Assembly: GCA_947380905.1 (NCBI GenBank)
Contig: CANCSS010000001.1
Coordinates: 62,001-126,000, forward strand
DNA: 64,000 nt
Origin: Chitinophagaceae bacterium
GTDB taxonomy: Bacteria; Bacteroidota; Bacteroidia; Chitinophagales; Chitinophagaceae
Reading direction: 5' to 3'
In this document: positions 27,303 through 35,371 of the stretch, in pieces
How positions within the stretch are numbered: the stretch's first letter is position 1
Layout of the letters: each line of letters opens with the position of its first letter
Translations under genes and position numbers: made by a program
Notes under the pieces: generated by a model
Databases searched by the model: none
The model's input: only the letters and a program-made list of their open reading frames with translations
Told to the model about the DNA's origin: nothing

Positions 27303-28232
27303 TTAAAAATTCCAAAGTCTTGAAATATTAAACCCAATCAAAAATTGGCTTTTTGAGAAATCATTGTGATTGTATACATTGTTATTTTGAGGCAAAATAT
27401 ATCCATAGTTACCCACAAAAATTTGAAAATCATGTCCACTTGTTTTCATATCCAATCCCATACTTATATTCGGATTTGGATTGTTCATTGGATGTTGGGT
27501 AATGGGTTGATCATAATTCGCAATTAAAGAAAGCCCTTCGGTTAATTTATATTTACCAGCTACACTGACTGCTATATGCCCATTATTTGTTTTTGCTTGA
27601 ATAACCTTGTTGTCATCATAATAGCCTTCCACATTATTAAAATAAGAATAACTTGGAGCCACTTGTACAGAAAAACTTTCAGTTATTTTTCTAGCAATAA
27701 TTAGTTGTGAAAAGAAACTGAATCGATCTTGCAAATTTACAATGGGCAAGGAACTACTTTTTGCTCTGGTATCCATTACTGAATTAGCAAAAAATGTTAC
27801 ACTCACCGGCATTTTATTATTCTTTGTTTGTTTTAGCAATGCATACTTTACATTTCCATCCACCTGCATTCTGTCATTGGTACTTCCAAAACCAACCTGC
27901 AAATCTTTAACAGGAACATAACTAAAGCCCAATAACATATTGGCACTCGCAAACAAGCCACCTAAATCTTTCCAGCCATGTTCTATGGTTCCAAAACGAT
28001 GCTGGATATCAAATTCAAAGGTTCCCTTGATGGGCACCATGACAGTTTGATTGTCTATAATATAGTTTCCTTCAAACGTATTTTTGACGTAAGATTTCTT
28101 TTTCACTACAGGAGCATTGGCCTGTGTAGAGTCTTGTGCAATCAATGAATTAATACTTAAAACGAGCACCAACATAAGTAGCGGTAGTCGAATTAAGCTA
28201 ACTATGGATGTATAGGATATTGCTTTTTTCAT
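27303..28232 (-). CDS. DUF5777-family outer-membrane beta-barrel
   Basis: A 309-residue exported protein. The open frame reaches 28313, but the ATG at 28232 starts a proper signal peptide (MKKAISYTSIV..., cut near LIAQ) and removes overlap with the upstream gene. The mature part opens with NTFEGNYIIDNQTV and contains FGTIEHGWKDLGGLFASANMLLGFSYVP, a pattern I associate with DUF5777 proteins, then alternating strand motifs up to a terminal phenylalanine (NISRLWNF) as expected for barrels. It is the last gene of the second redox unit, after two heme-motif lipoproteins, so it could form an outer-membrane passage or anchor for them. Function not established. Confidence 0.75.
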   Translation of the reverse strand: MKKAISYTSIVSLIRLPLLMLVLVLSINSLIAQDSTQANAPVVKKKSYVKNTFEGNYIIDNQTVMVPIKGTFEFDIQHRFGTIEHGWKDLGGLFASANMLLGFSYVPVKDLQVGFGSTNDRMQVDGNVKYALLKQTKNNKMPVSVTFFANSVMDTRAKSSSLPIVNLQDRFSFFSQLIIARKITESFSVQVAPSYSYFNNVEGYYDDNKVIQAKTNNGHIAVSVAGKYKLTEGLSLIANYDQPITQHPMNNPNPNISMGLDMKTSGHDFQIFVGNYGYILPQNNNVYNHNDFSKSQFLIGFNISRLWNF

Positions 28233-28242
28233 TTGAATTAAT

Positions 28243-28641
28243 TTAATTGTTTTTTGCTCCTTGTTTAATCCATGCATAAATTTTTGCATTGATTGTTTCA
28301 TCAGGACCAGCACCCATTGGCATCACTGGACTTTTCTTACCTGTCAACCACAACATCAAAACACTATTATCAGGATCATTGGCTTTAATATAACTTCCAT
28401 CTACTAAAGCTTTATAAGCATTCACTTCGGTTAAATCTGGATTCTTAGCTCCAGCTACATGGCAACCTGCTTTTGAACAGCTTGTAGTAAATAAGGGAAT
28501 AATATCGGTTTTAAAACTCATGGTTTGTGTAATACTACTTCCTGGATTTACAACAATCGTTGAAGTTTTATAACATCCTGTAATAGCAAACATCATAAGG
28601 GTAACGAAACCTGATATTATGGCTATTTTTTTGGTTAACAT
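28243..28641 (-). CDS. Lipoprotein cytochrome c-like protein
   Basis: A 132-residue lipoprotein (lipobox MFAITGC, C22). A single heme-binding site of the extended form C-x4-CH appears in TTSCSKAGCHVAG, with a possible axial methionine in VMPMGAGP and the closing INAKIYAWIKQGAKN helix. This layout is common in small Bacteroidota and Planctomycetes cytochrome-like domains. It sits 29 bases after the ethylbenzene-dehydrogenase-like gene and 10 bases before the DUF5777 start. It is likely a surface or periplasmic electron carrier. Confidence 0.76.
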   Translation of the reverse strand: MLTKKIAIISGFVTLMMFAITGCYKTSTIVVNPGSSITQTMSFKTDIIPLFTTSCSKAGCHVAGAKNPDLTEVNAYKALVDGSYIKANDPDNSVLMLWLTGKKSPVMPMGAGPDETINAKIYAWIKQGAKNN

Positions 28642-28670
28642 ACTTTTACATTTTATCGTTTACACCCATT

Positions 28671-30035
28671 TTATTTTTGAAACTTAAGCATCAAATTAGG
28701 TTGAATAGCATGTTGATTGTTGTTCCTATTCCAAATAGCAAAACCAAATGGTTGATCTTGTAAACTTGTAAAATCAATATCTTGTTTTAATACATCCCCG
28801 GTTTTTAGTTTTCTTCTGTATTCTACAATGTATCCTTTCCCTGTATATACTGCTACACAATCAATATCAGCACGTCCATTTTTTAAAGGAGACACAATTA
28901 CAGAAGGAATACATTTTGCACCAATTTCACTATACGCATCTGTACCCAATCTTTGATAATCACTTCCTGTATTTGGATCTAACGTACCTCCAGTATAAGT
29001 AAGTACCCCTTTTGAACTAACTGCGGTTACTTTTTTCGCAGCACCGCTAGAAGTAGTATCAGCAATATTGATATAATTACTAGATGAACCAGGTATTACA
29101 TACAATGGAACTGCAACAGTAGCGCCTGTTCCATCTAATTTCAAATTTTGTGTATTTGCAAATGATCCTTGCGTAGCGTCAGCAGTATAAACCGGTCTAA
29201 AAGGCCACACTGTAGCAGTACTTCCCACAATCAAATCATCTACGTGCCTTCCATTGGCATTGCCACCTGTTAAATTGGTTACGGCTTGTCCGCCTGCATA
29301 GTCTTGATAATTGTCATCCATCTTACCATAACTTAAACCTTTACTAGGTTGCATCCACCACATGTCAATTTTTTCGTTGGGTCCATTGGTATAATGATTA
29401 CCACTTCCAGCATTAGATTTAAAAGTGGGGTTGGTAACCAAACTATCCAAAGCAGTTTTGCCAACCTTAGCAACCAAGGTTCCTACGGTTGAATAATCAT
29501 AATAAGGTGTAAATACATGACAACTGGCATAACATGTTTGGGTAATAAATTTAGGTGTAGAATTGTCAATGTTCCATAGCATAGCCATTTTATCTTCTCC
29601 AAATCCTTGTCTTGTTAAAACGCCATTGGCATCATATACATTTCCACTACTTTCTTTAGTCCACAATTGCGTAGTAGGATTAAAAAACCATGGTGCTACT
29701 TTTTGATTTTGATCTTTATCTACATATTCTGCTAAAAAATAGATATACTGATCGTCATACATTGACCTTAAAGTGTCCAAATATTTATCACCAATATACC
29801 CAGCAAATAAGCCATTGCCTGGATCTGGAACTGTTGGTGTAATCTCTAATTTTGAAGCCTTTGCCCAGCTTTCATCAATGACTCCATCAATCGTAGGTGC
29901 CAAGGTTATTTTGAGTGAAAGTAAATCCGTTGTATTTTTTGAAGCAGTCGAAACAACTACTTGGTCGGTTTTTGTACAGTACATAAAAAATAGTACTACG
30001 AAACTAAAGAGTGAAACGATTTTAAAAATTTTCAT
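28671..30035 (-). CDS. Ethylbenzene dehydrogenase gamma-like heme lipoprotein
   Basis: A 454-residue lipoprotein (lipobox FFMYC). The mature part resembles the heme-binding EB_dh domain of the DMSO-reductase-family gamma subunits: LAPTIDGVIDESWAKA, DDQYIYFLAEYVD, EDKMAMLWNID and a C-terminal beta-sandwich ending FAIWNRNNNQHA. A heme-c-type C-x3-CH motif (TCYASCH) lies in the middle, as in some cytochrome-fused members. In known enzymes this subunit passes electrons from the Mo/Fe-S subunits; here no Mo subunit is present. It heads the second redox unit, with a dyad 69 bases upstream that is shared with the first unit. It may act as an electron exit point. Confidence 0.74.
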   Translation of the reverse strand: MKIFKIVSLFSFVVLFFMYCTKTDQVVVSTASKNTTDLLSLKITLAPTIDGVIDESWAKASKLEITPTVPDPGNGLFAGYIGDKYLDTLRSMYDDQYIYFLAEYVDKDQNQKVAPWFFNPTTQLWTKESSGNVYDANGVLTRQGFGEDKMAMLWNIDNSTPKFITQTCYASCHVFTPYYDYSTVGTLVAKVGKTALDSLVTNPTFKSNAGSGNHYTNGPNEKIDMWWMQPSKGLSYGKMDDNYQDYAGGQAVTNLTGGNANGRHVDDLIVGSTATVWPFRPVYTADATQGSFANTQNLKLDGTGATVAVPLYVIPGSSSNYINIADTTSSGAAKKVTAVSSKGVLTYTGGTLDPNTGSDYQRLGTDAYSEIGAKCIPSVIVSPLKNGRADIDCVAVYTGKGYIVEYRRKLKTGDVLKQDIDFTSLQDQPFGFAIWNRNNNQHAIQPNLMLKFQK

Positions 30036-30103
30036 ACAATAATCATTTATAGTGAGTGTTAAAATTCCAACTGCAAAATTTGCTCGGAATTAAATTGCAT
30101 AGT

Positions 30104-30117
30104 ATGACCCTAGTCAC
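30104..30117. promoter_or_regulatory. Second CRP/FNR-like dyad operator
   Basis: ATGAC-N4-GTCAC, one base from perfect symmetry, lies midway between the divergent heme lipoprotein gene (30035) and the DUF4442 gene (30185), about 68 bases from each. It matches the perfect copy at 27207-27220, so both redox units are probably under the same regulator. Confidence 0.48.
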
Positions 30118-30184
30118 TGATTTTGATGATTGAAATCATGTTTGGACTATTTTCGCTAATTTTATAAAACTTACTATTTAACCT

Positions 30185-30667
30185 ATGAACCACTCCTTTA
30201 ATATATTCAAGCAGCTTATTACCAACCCCATTAAGTTTCGTTTTTTCTTATTCCAGAAATTACCTGCTGCATTTTTTGCAGGTTTAAGAATGCAACATTT
30301 TGATGCAGATAGCTGTGTAGTGCGCATTCGCTATTCTTGGTTTACCATGAACCCTTTTAATTCGGTTTACTTTGCAGTAGAAGCTATGGCGGCAGAAATG
30401 TGCAGTGGCATGTTGGCTTTTTCTCAGGTATACAAGCGTACCCCTAAAGTGAGTATGTTGGTGGTGAAGATGGAAGTAGCTTTTGTAAAAAAAGCAACGG
30501 GCGTTTTATTATTTTCTTGCGAGGATGGGATGGCCATTCAAACGGCAGTGGATGAAGCCATTGCAACTAAAGAAGGAAAAACGATAATTTGTAAATCCAT
30601 TGGTAAAAATGAAGCTGGTGAAGTAGTTGCTGAATTTAATTTTACTTGGAGTTTTAAAGCAAAGTAG
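30185..30667 (+). CDS. DUF4442 hotdog-fold protein
   Basis: A 160-residue cytoplasmic protein of the DUF4442 family, a thioesterase-like hotdog fold. Recognisable parts are KLPAAFFAGLRMQHFDADSCVVRIRYSW, NPFNSVYFAVEAMAAEMCSGMLAF and the C-terminal strand VVAEFNFTWSFKAK. Members are assumed to act on acyl-CoA-like substrates, but no reaction is proven. It is divergent from the heme lipoprotein gene and converges on the HmuY gene. The central dyad could regulate it too. Confidence 0.78.
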   Translation: MNHSFNIFKQLITNPIKFRFFLFQKLPAAFFAGLRMQHFDADSCVVRIRYSWFTMNPFNSVYFAVEAMAAEMCSGMLAFSQVYKRTPKVSMLVVKMEVAFVKKATGVLLFSCEDGMAIQTAVDEAIATKEGKTIICKSIGKNEAGEVVAEFNFTWSFKAK

Positions 30668-30683
30668 TTGCTTCAAATACAAC

Positions 30684-30705
30684 AACAGCCCCAAAAGGGG
30701 CTGTC
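30684..30705. terminator. GC-rich hairpin between DUF4442 and HmuY genes
   Basis: Arms CAGCCCC and GGGGCTG around an AAAA loop, 17 bases after the DUF4442 stop. There is no long T-run on the plus strand; the minus side is moderately T-rich. It is a possible bidirectional terminator between convergent genes. Confidence 0.4.
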
Positions 30706-30763
30706 AGAAGGGAGCTTTTGGGGGGAAATTTACTCCATCAAAGATATAAATGTCTTACTTTTC

Positions 30764-31417
30764 TTAAAATATTTTTGTTCCGTTGGGTTGAAAAGTAAAT
30801 CTAAAAGTATAATAGCGTTGCTTAGTTAATTTTTCTGCATCGGTTGCTGTGGGCAATAAAGTAACCCCTCCTTTATAATAACTTAAAATTTCCAACTTGG
30901 CATATTTGCCAGAAGCTGTTCTTATTACCAAAATTCTTCCTGGAGTTGGAGTAATTAAATTGTTCATTCCATCATAGATATACCAACCTTTTCCACTGCC
31001 TGTTGTGATGGCATAAGATACAGGTGCGTTGTCTGTTTTAAAAACAGAATCTGTAGCAATCGTTTTTAAGTCATCAAATAATCCGGTATAAATAAATGCA
31101 CCACCTAGTGCACCGCCACTGGTACCGCCATTCGTTAAAATCCTAGTAGACATAAATGCCAAATCCCATTTATTGGATGCACTATCCGTTTTTGGTATAA
31201 TTGCATTTTTTTCAATACTGTAGTAAGTATAATTTCCTGCGCTATATGGCATACCGCTGTTAGGATCTATTCCCAATACGGTGTCGGCCATTAAATCTTT
31301 ATAGGTAGTGGTTACCGAAGCCGTTGGAGTAACCGAAGTGGTCGTTGATTTTGTACAAGAAAATAATCCTATAGTAAATAACAATACGATGTTGATTTGA
31401 GTGAGTTCTTTTTTCAT
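30764..31417 (-). CDS. HmuY-family heme-binding lipoprotein
   Basis: A 217-residue lipoprotein (lipobox GLFSC, C21). The core matches the HmuY family of hemophore-like proteins: YTYYSIEKNA, NKWDLAFMSTRILTNGGTSG, GSGKGWYIYD, PGRILVIRTASGKYAKLEILSYYKG and a C-terminal YYTFRFTFQP. HmuY captures heme and hands it to the TonB receptor HmuR. The TonB receptor gene ends only 3 bases upstream, so the two are co-transcribed. Heme supply would suit the neighbouring cytochrome genes. Confidence 0.85.
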   Translation of the reverse strand: MKKELTQINIVLLFTIGLFSCTKSTTTSVTPTASVTTTYKDLMADTVLGIDPNSGMPYSAGNYTYYSIEKNAIIPKTDSASNKWDLAFMSTRILTNGGTSGGALGGAFIYTGLFDDLKTIATDSVFKTDNAPVSYAITTGSGKGWYIYDGMNNLITPTPGRILVIRTASGKYAKLEILSYYKGGVTLLPTATDAEKLTKQRYYTFRFTFQPNGTKIF

Positions 31418-31420
31418 GAT

Positions 31421-33523
31421 TTACTTTTTTTTATGGATGATTTGATATTTAATTGAAAAGTAGGAACTGCGGCCCGGTAAATTTGCTAAGTTAACAGCAT
31501 CCACATAGTTGGTCATATTGTCGCTTCCAACTTGTAGGGATATCCCATTGGCATACTCTTTTCCAATGGAAGCATGCATGGAAACATATCCAGCTGCAAA
31601 ACTGTCGCCATTATCATACACTTCATTTCCGTTGGTATTCGTAACCGCCCATTTACTTCTATACACCAAGCGAACATTGGCAAAAAATCCATTGGCATTG
31701 ACATAATTCAATTTAATCTGCGCTTTGTGCTTGCTAATATTTGGTAAGCCCACATAATCACTTATGCCTAATCGACTACTCATGCCAGTTGCATCTCGAG
31801 TATACACCGTACCCGCTTTTATTTGAGCAATTTGATCTTTATCGCCTGTTAAAATAAATTGATAGCCGCCAATCCAAGACCATTGCGAATTAAATTGATA
31901 CTTTGTTTCAAGCTCTACACCTTGCGTAAATGCACGTCCAATATTTAAATAACTAAATATTTGTGCACCACTTATATAGGCACCCACTTGCTCTACTTGA
32001 ATTAAATTTTTGATGTCATTTCTAAATGCTTGAACACTGATGAATGTTTTTTGATTGGGTTGCCAGTCCCATGAAAGATGCATCCCTGTAGAAGATTCTG
32101 GCTGTAATGATTTTAATGAATAAAAATTACTGAACAAAGCCCCAATCTGCCCCAAACCATTTAATTGCCCAATTACTTTTTGCGCTTCGGCAGAACCAAA
32201 AACACTATAGTTGCCTGCAGCCGCATTGGTAAAATCTAAATACAACTGTCTAAAATCAGGGGCTTTAAACCCTTGGCCAATGCTAAATTTAATTTTATGT
32301 TTTAGATTTATTTTGTACAACATAGATAGCTTCGGACTCCAAGCCGATGCGTATTGTGCATTTTGATCAAAACGCACCCCTCCAATTAAAATAAATTTAT
32401 TGATGGGCGTCCATTCCCATTGGGTAAAACCATATTGTATGGTATTATTTTTTCTAACTTTTTCGCTGTCATACCTACTACTTTTTACACCCTCCCATAC
32501 CGAACCTGCACCAAAAATACCACTGAGTCTTTTACTTACAGTCCAATCGGTTTGATTTTCAAAACGTTGAAACAAATGATTTAATAAGTCGTTATAGGGA
32601 GCTCCTGATAAGGTTATCAAATCCTGATTAGAAATATAATTGGTCAAATAAGATCTAAAACTTGTTTTTAAATTATAAGAAAACTGATGATGTAAGGAAC
32701 CGGTAAGATTTATGTCGGTATTGTGTTCTTTGCCATTTGAATTAGTGGTGACACCCCCATTAGATACAGCTATATCACTTTTAATATTTTCATCGGTGAA
32801 CCTGGTATTAAATACAAATTGGGTATGATCACTTAGCAGGTATTTAAATTGTTGGTTAGTAGAAATGCTAGTAATGGGAGTAGTGAGTCTATTGTTGCTA
32901 TTAGGTCTAATGCTGTAACCATCAGTAGTATAATAATTGTAAAACCCTTGATAAAACAATTTTTTAGAAGCCAATGAATTATTAATGCTTGCATCTGCAG
33001 TATTATAAGTACCATATCTCAAGGAAGCATTGAATGGAATTGTGGTACTTGCATCTGTGATAATATTAATCACTCCCGCCATGGCTTCACTTCCATATAA
33101 ACTTGAGGATGGCCCTTTGACAATTTCTATTTTCTTAATATTTCCTAAGGCAATTCTATTCAAGTCCAATACACCCGCAGTTCTTCCCACCAAGGGTTCG
33201 CCATTGATGAGTATAATGGTATAATCTGGATTGAGTCCTTGCAACTGCACCCCAGCACCAAAACCACTGGTAAGGGTAAGTCCGGCTTGTTCGCTTAAAA
33301 TGTTGGTGAGTCGTAAAGATCCATTTTGTTGAATCATTTTGGCATTCACAATGGTCACTGGAACGGTAATATTACCTAATTTTCTTTCTGATCTGGTAGC
33401 TGTTACCACAACGCTATCTCCATTAGAATACAAGGTATCATTGATCAATTTTACCTGACCTAAGAGCTTATTGGAGAAAAAAAATAGCGTTACTAGAAAA
33501 AATATAAAAGATAGTTTGGTCAT
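31421..33523 (-). CDS. TonB-dependent receptor, probable heme receptor (HmuR-like)
   Basis: A 700-residue outer-membrane receptor with signal peptide, plug (SVVVTATRSERKL to IKKIEIVKGPSSSLYGSEAMAGVINIITD, residues about 35-155) and a C-terminal barrel ending in YFSIKYQIIHKKK. No CarboxypepD-like extension is present, as expected for metal/heme rather than SusC-type receptors. The HmuY-like heme lipoprotein is encoded 3 bases downstream, which supports heme as ligand. TonB-box-like sequence lies near the mature N-terminus. Confidence 0.82.
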   Translation of the reverse strand: MTKLSFIFFLVTLFFFSNKLLGQVKLINDTLYSNGDSVVVTATRSERKLGNITVPVTIVNAKMIQQNGSLRLTNILSEQAGLTLTSGFGAGVQLQGLNPDYTIILINGEPLVGRTAGVLDLNRIALGNIKKIEIVKGPSSSLYGSEAMAGVINIITDASTTIPFNASLRYGTYNTADASINNSLASKKLFYQGFYNYYTTDGYSIRPNSNNRLTTPITSISTNQQFKYLLSDHTQFVFNTRFTDENIKSDIAVSNGGVTTNSNGKEHNTDINLTGSLHHQFSYNLKTSFRSYLTNYISNQDLITLSGAPYNDLLNHLFQRFENQTDWTVSKRLSGIFGAGSVWEGVKSSRYDSEKVRKNNTIQYGFTQWEWTPINKFILIGGVRFDQNAQYASAWSPKLSMLYKINLKHKIKFSIGQGFKAPDFRQLYLDFTNAAAGNYSVFGSAEAQKVIGQLNGLGQIGALFSNFYSLKSLQPESSTGMHLSWDWQPNQKTFISVQAFRNDIKNLIQVEQVGAYISGAQIFSYLNIGRAFTQGVELETKYQFNSQWSWIGGYQFILTGDKDQIAQIKAGTVYTRDATGMSSRLGISDYVGLPNISKHKAQIKLNYVNANGFFANVRLVYRSKWAVTNTNGNEVYDNGDSFAAGYVSMHASIGKEYANGISLQVGSDNMTNYVDAVNLANLPGRSSYFSIKYQIIHKKK

Positions 33524-33617
33524 CGAGCCGCAAAGCTCAATGATTCAATAGTAGCAATGTTGAATTTGATTTAGAAATGTAATGAAAACAGATAAAATTT
33601 GACACTGGTGTGACAAA

Positions 33618-35030
33618 TCATTTTCGATCTAGTATTTTCTTAATGGATTTTAACTCCGATTCATTTATAAAATATTCATAATATCTTTTATCTTCTTCTT
33701 TCCTAATACTAGAAATAAGTTGAATTTCATTGTTAACAATGATGCCATATTTTTCATTGATGGTGTTAATCACTTCACTTCGAACCTTTTTTTGCAGCCC
33801 TATATTTTTATCCTTGATGCCCAATACATGATTTATTTCTGCTATTTCAACATGACTATCCCTATTGGCAGATGCTATCAACAATTGTATCAATGACAAT
33901 TCTACTCCCACAAAAACTTCTCCAACAGTTTTTGTTTTTAATATTTTCAAACTCGATTGCTGAACTTTTTTCTTAACTCTCCTCCTATAAATTTTAATGG
34001 TAAAGAAAAATAATACAAATACCATTATTAATGCGATAGCTAAATAATAATAATCATTTTCCAAGCCCCATATAGGGAAATCTAATTCACCAAAATCCTT
34101 CATGGATAAACTTCTTTGATCAAAACTATTTGTGGAAGTAGAATAGCTATATAAAGAATCATTGTAAAAGAAAATGTCATTATTGGCGGTTCTTCTAATT
34201 AAGTATTGGTTTAATTCACTGTTATTTGATTTAAATATTTTATTGTTTAAAAAATCAAAATAATAAGCTTCGTCGTTATGCAAAAACAAAAACCCTTTGT
34301 CTGTAGATAAAAAAGAATTGATAATATTATTATCAACAACTAATTTTTTCGCTTTTGATGTGAAACTTCCAATTTTTTTCCACTCCAATAAATTTAAATC
34401 TAGATAATAGCTGTCATACAATCTTGAGCTTAGCGAATTTTGAGTCACCTTGATGCTCGCATTCATGATGGTTTGAAAGGGGACAAATAGTTTACCTTCT
34501 TTTTTGCTCACCCAATTATAGCCGTTAGAAATAATTTCATCGTTCGTTGGAACAATATCCCATTCTTTATCTGTAAAATTATAGGCCCTTAATTGTCCAT
34601 TCAATCTCCAAAAACCATAGCCCCCATAACTATACAAGTGATTTTGGTATAAAAAGTTGTTGGCTTCTATATTGTAGTTGATGTTAATCGTATGATCCAA
34701 CCTATGAAAACCATATGTTTTGTTACTATCCAACACCGGATCCAATAAATAGACCACTCCACTGCGTTCTAATAGAATAAAGACACTGTCATTGGACTTG
34801 ATCAGCTCTTGAACAGTTCCACTAAAAATAGTCCCAGTCGTAGGAATAATTATATTACTAGGAGAAAGAAATATTTTGGTTTTTAGGTCCTTTAAACTAA
34901 GAATTTTGTTTAAAAATGGAGTTTTAGGGATAAAAATTTGATTTGGAAGATCGGTATTCTGCCCATGTATTACGGTTGCAATAGTAAATAAGGAAAAAAT
35001 ACTTAAAAATAGATACTTTTTATAAATCAT
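33618..35030 (-). CDS. Membrane-spanning sensor-like protein with propeller-like outer domain
   Basis: A 470-residue protein I cannot assign to a named family. A signal peptide (about 1-23) is followed by about 300 residues rich in short strands and aromatic turns, suggestive of a kelch-like beta-propeller. One helix (about 329-348, YYYLAIALIMVFVLFFFTIKIY region) follows, and then a basic cytoplasmic part of about 119 residues. The cytoplasmic part contains helices such as GVELSLIQLLIASANRDSHVEIAEINHVLG and KKVRSEVINTINEKYGI, which could form a DNA-binding or interaction domain, but no kinase motif is seen. It is 94 bases upstream of the TonB receptor gene and might sense a surface signal for it. 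This is inference. Confidence 0.6.
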   Translation of the reverse strand: MIYKKYLFLSIFSLFTIATVIHGQNTDLPNQIFIPKTPFLNKILSLKDLKTKIFLSPSNIIIPTTGTIFSGTVQELIKSNDSVFILLERSGVVYLLDPVLDSNKTYGFHRLDHTININYNIEANNFLYQNHLYSYGGYGFWRLNGQLRAYNFTDKEWDIVPTNDEIISNGYNWVSKKEGKLFVPFQTIMNASIKVTQNSLSSRLYDSYYLDLNLLEWKKIGSFTSKAKKLVVDNNIINSFLSTDKGFLFLHNDEAYYFDFLNNKIFKSNNSELNQYLIRRTANNDIFFYNDSLYSYSTSTNSFDQRSLSMKDFGELDFPIWGLENDYYYLAIALIMVFVLFFFTIKIYRRRVKKKVQQSSLKILKTKTVGEVFVGVELSLIQLLIASANRDSHVEIAEINHVLGIKDKNIGLQKKVRSEVINTINEKYGIIVNNEIQLISSIRKEEDKRYYEYFINESELKSIKKILDRK

Positions 35031-35198
35031 TGATAATCAATTTAAAAATAGGTAATTAACTTAATGTTAAAACATGATTAATACCCAAATATAGGAAATA
35101 ACCTATTAGGAAACATAATTCGTAACTTATTTAAACTCCTATCTTAACTTAAAAATGCAATTTTAATTAGCTTTTGGGGGAAAGCTATGGATTTATGA

Positions 35199-35230
35199 AA
35201 GAGGACCAGTTTACTGGTCCTCTTTTTTTA
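35199..35230 (+). terminator. Strong orphan Rho-independent terminator
   Basis: A perfect ten-pair hairpin (arms GAGGACCAGT and ACTGGTCCTC, TT loop) followed by seven Ts on the plus strand. The T-run is weak on the other strand, so it acts on plus-strand transcripts. The nearest upstream gene is on the minus strand, so it must end a non-coding or leader transcript. Confidence 0.75.
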
Positions 35231-35280
35231 TGCAATGCTGTAAAATGAGGGTATTCGGACAAACCGCTCAAAGAGGTCAT

Positions 35281-35300
35281 TTGGTAACAATTTGGTAACA
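35281..35300 (+). promoter_or_regulatory. 11-bp-period direct repeat, possible Pho-box
   Basis: TTGGTAACA occurs at 35281-35289 and again at 35292-35300, i.e. with an 11-base period, 72 bases before the DUF47 start. Direct repeats with 11-base spacing, in some systems of the form TTAACA or CTGTCAT, are what PhoB/PhoP-type regulators bind before phosphate genes. The link is by position and geometry only. Confidence 0.42.
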
Positions 35301-35371
35301 TAGGGCCACCCCCCTTTTGGGCTCAAAATGGGACTTTTGTGCTGCATTATTAAACCAATAAAACGCTTATT

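Larger units (their letters stand above)
35031..35371. other. Intergenic region with candidate small RNA and phosphate-operon promoter
   Basis: This 341-base gap has no convincing protein gene. Its left part (35031-35198) contains a small hairpin AGCTTT/AAAGCT (35169-35186) and an ATAGG/CCTAT inverted repeat (about 35090-35106), followed by a strong plus-strand terminator, although no plus-strand gene precedes it. The right part holds the direct repeat described separately and the promoter region of the DUF47-Pit operon. A short non-coding transcript ending at the terminator is possible. Confidence 0.4.

Noticed and set aside
28233-28313. Extended N-terminus of the DUF5777 gene overlapping the cytochrome-like gene
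   Set aside because: The ATG at 28232 yields a proper signal peptide, whereas the extension would overlap by 71 bases and hide the leader inside the protein.
33598-33620. Imperfect dyad TTTGACAC/GTGTGACAAA near the end of the sensor-like gene, upstream of the TonB receptor
   Set aside because: The arms are offset by an extra base and do not match the ATGAC-N4-GTCAY spacing, so I did not count it as a third operator.
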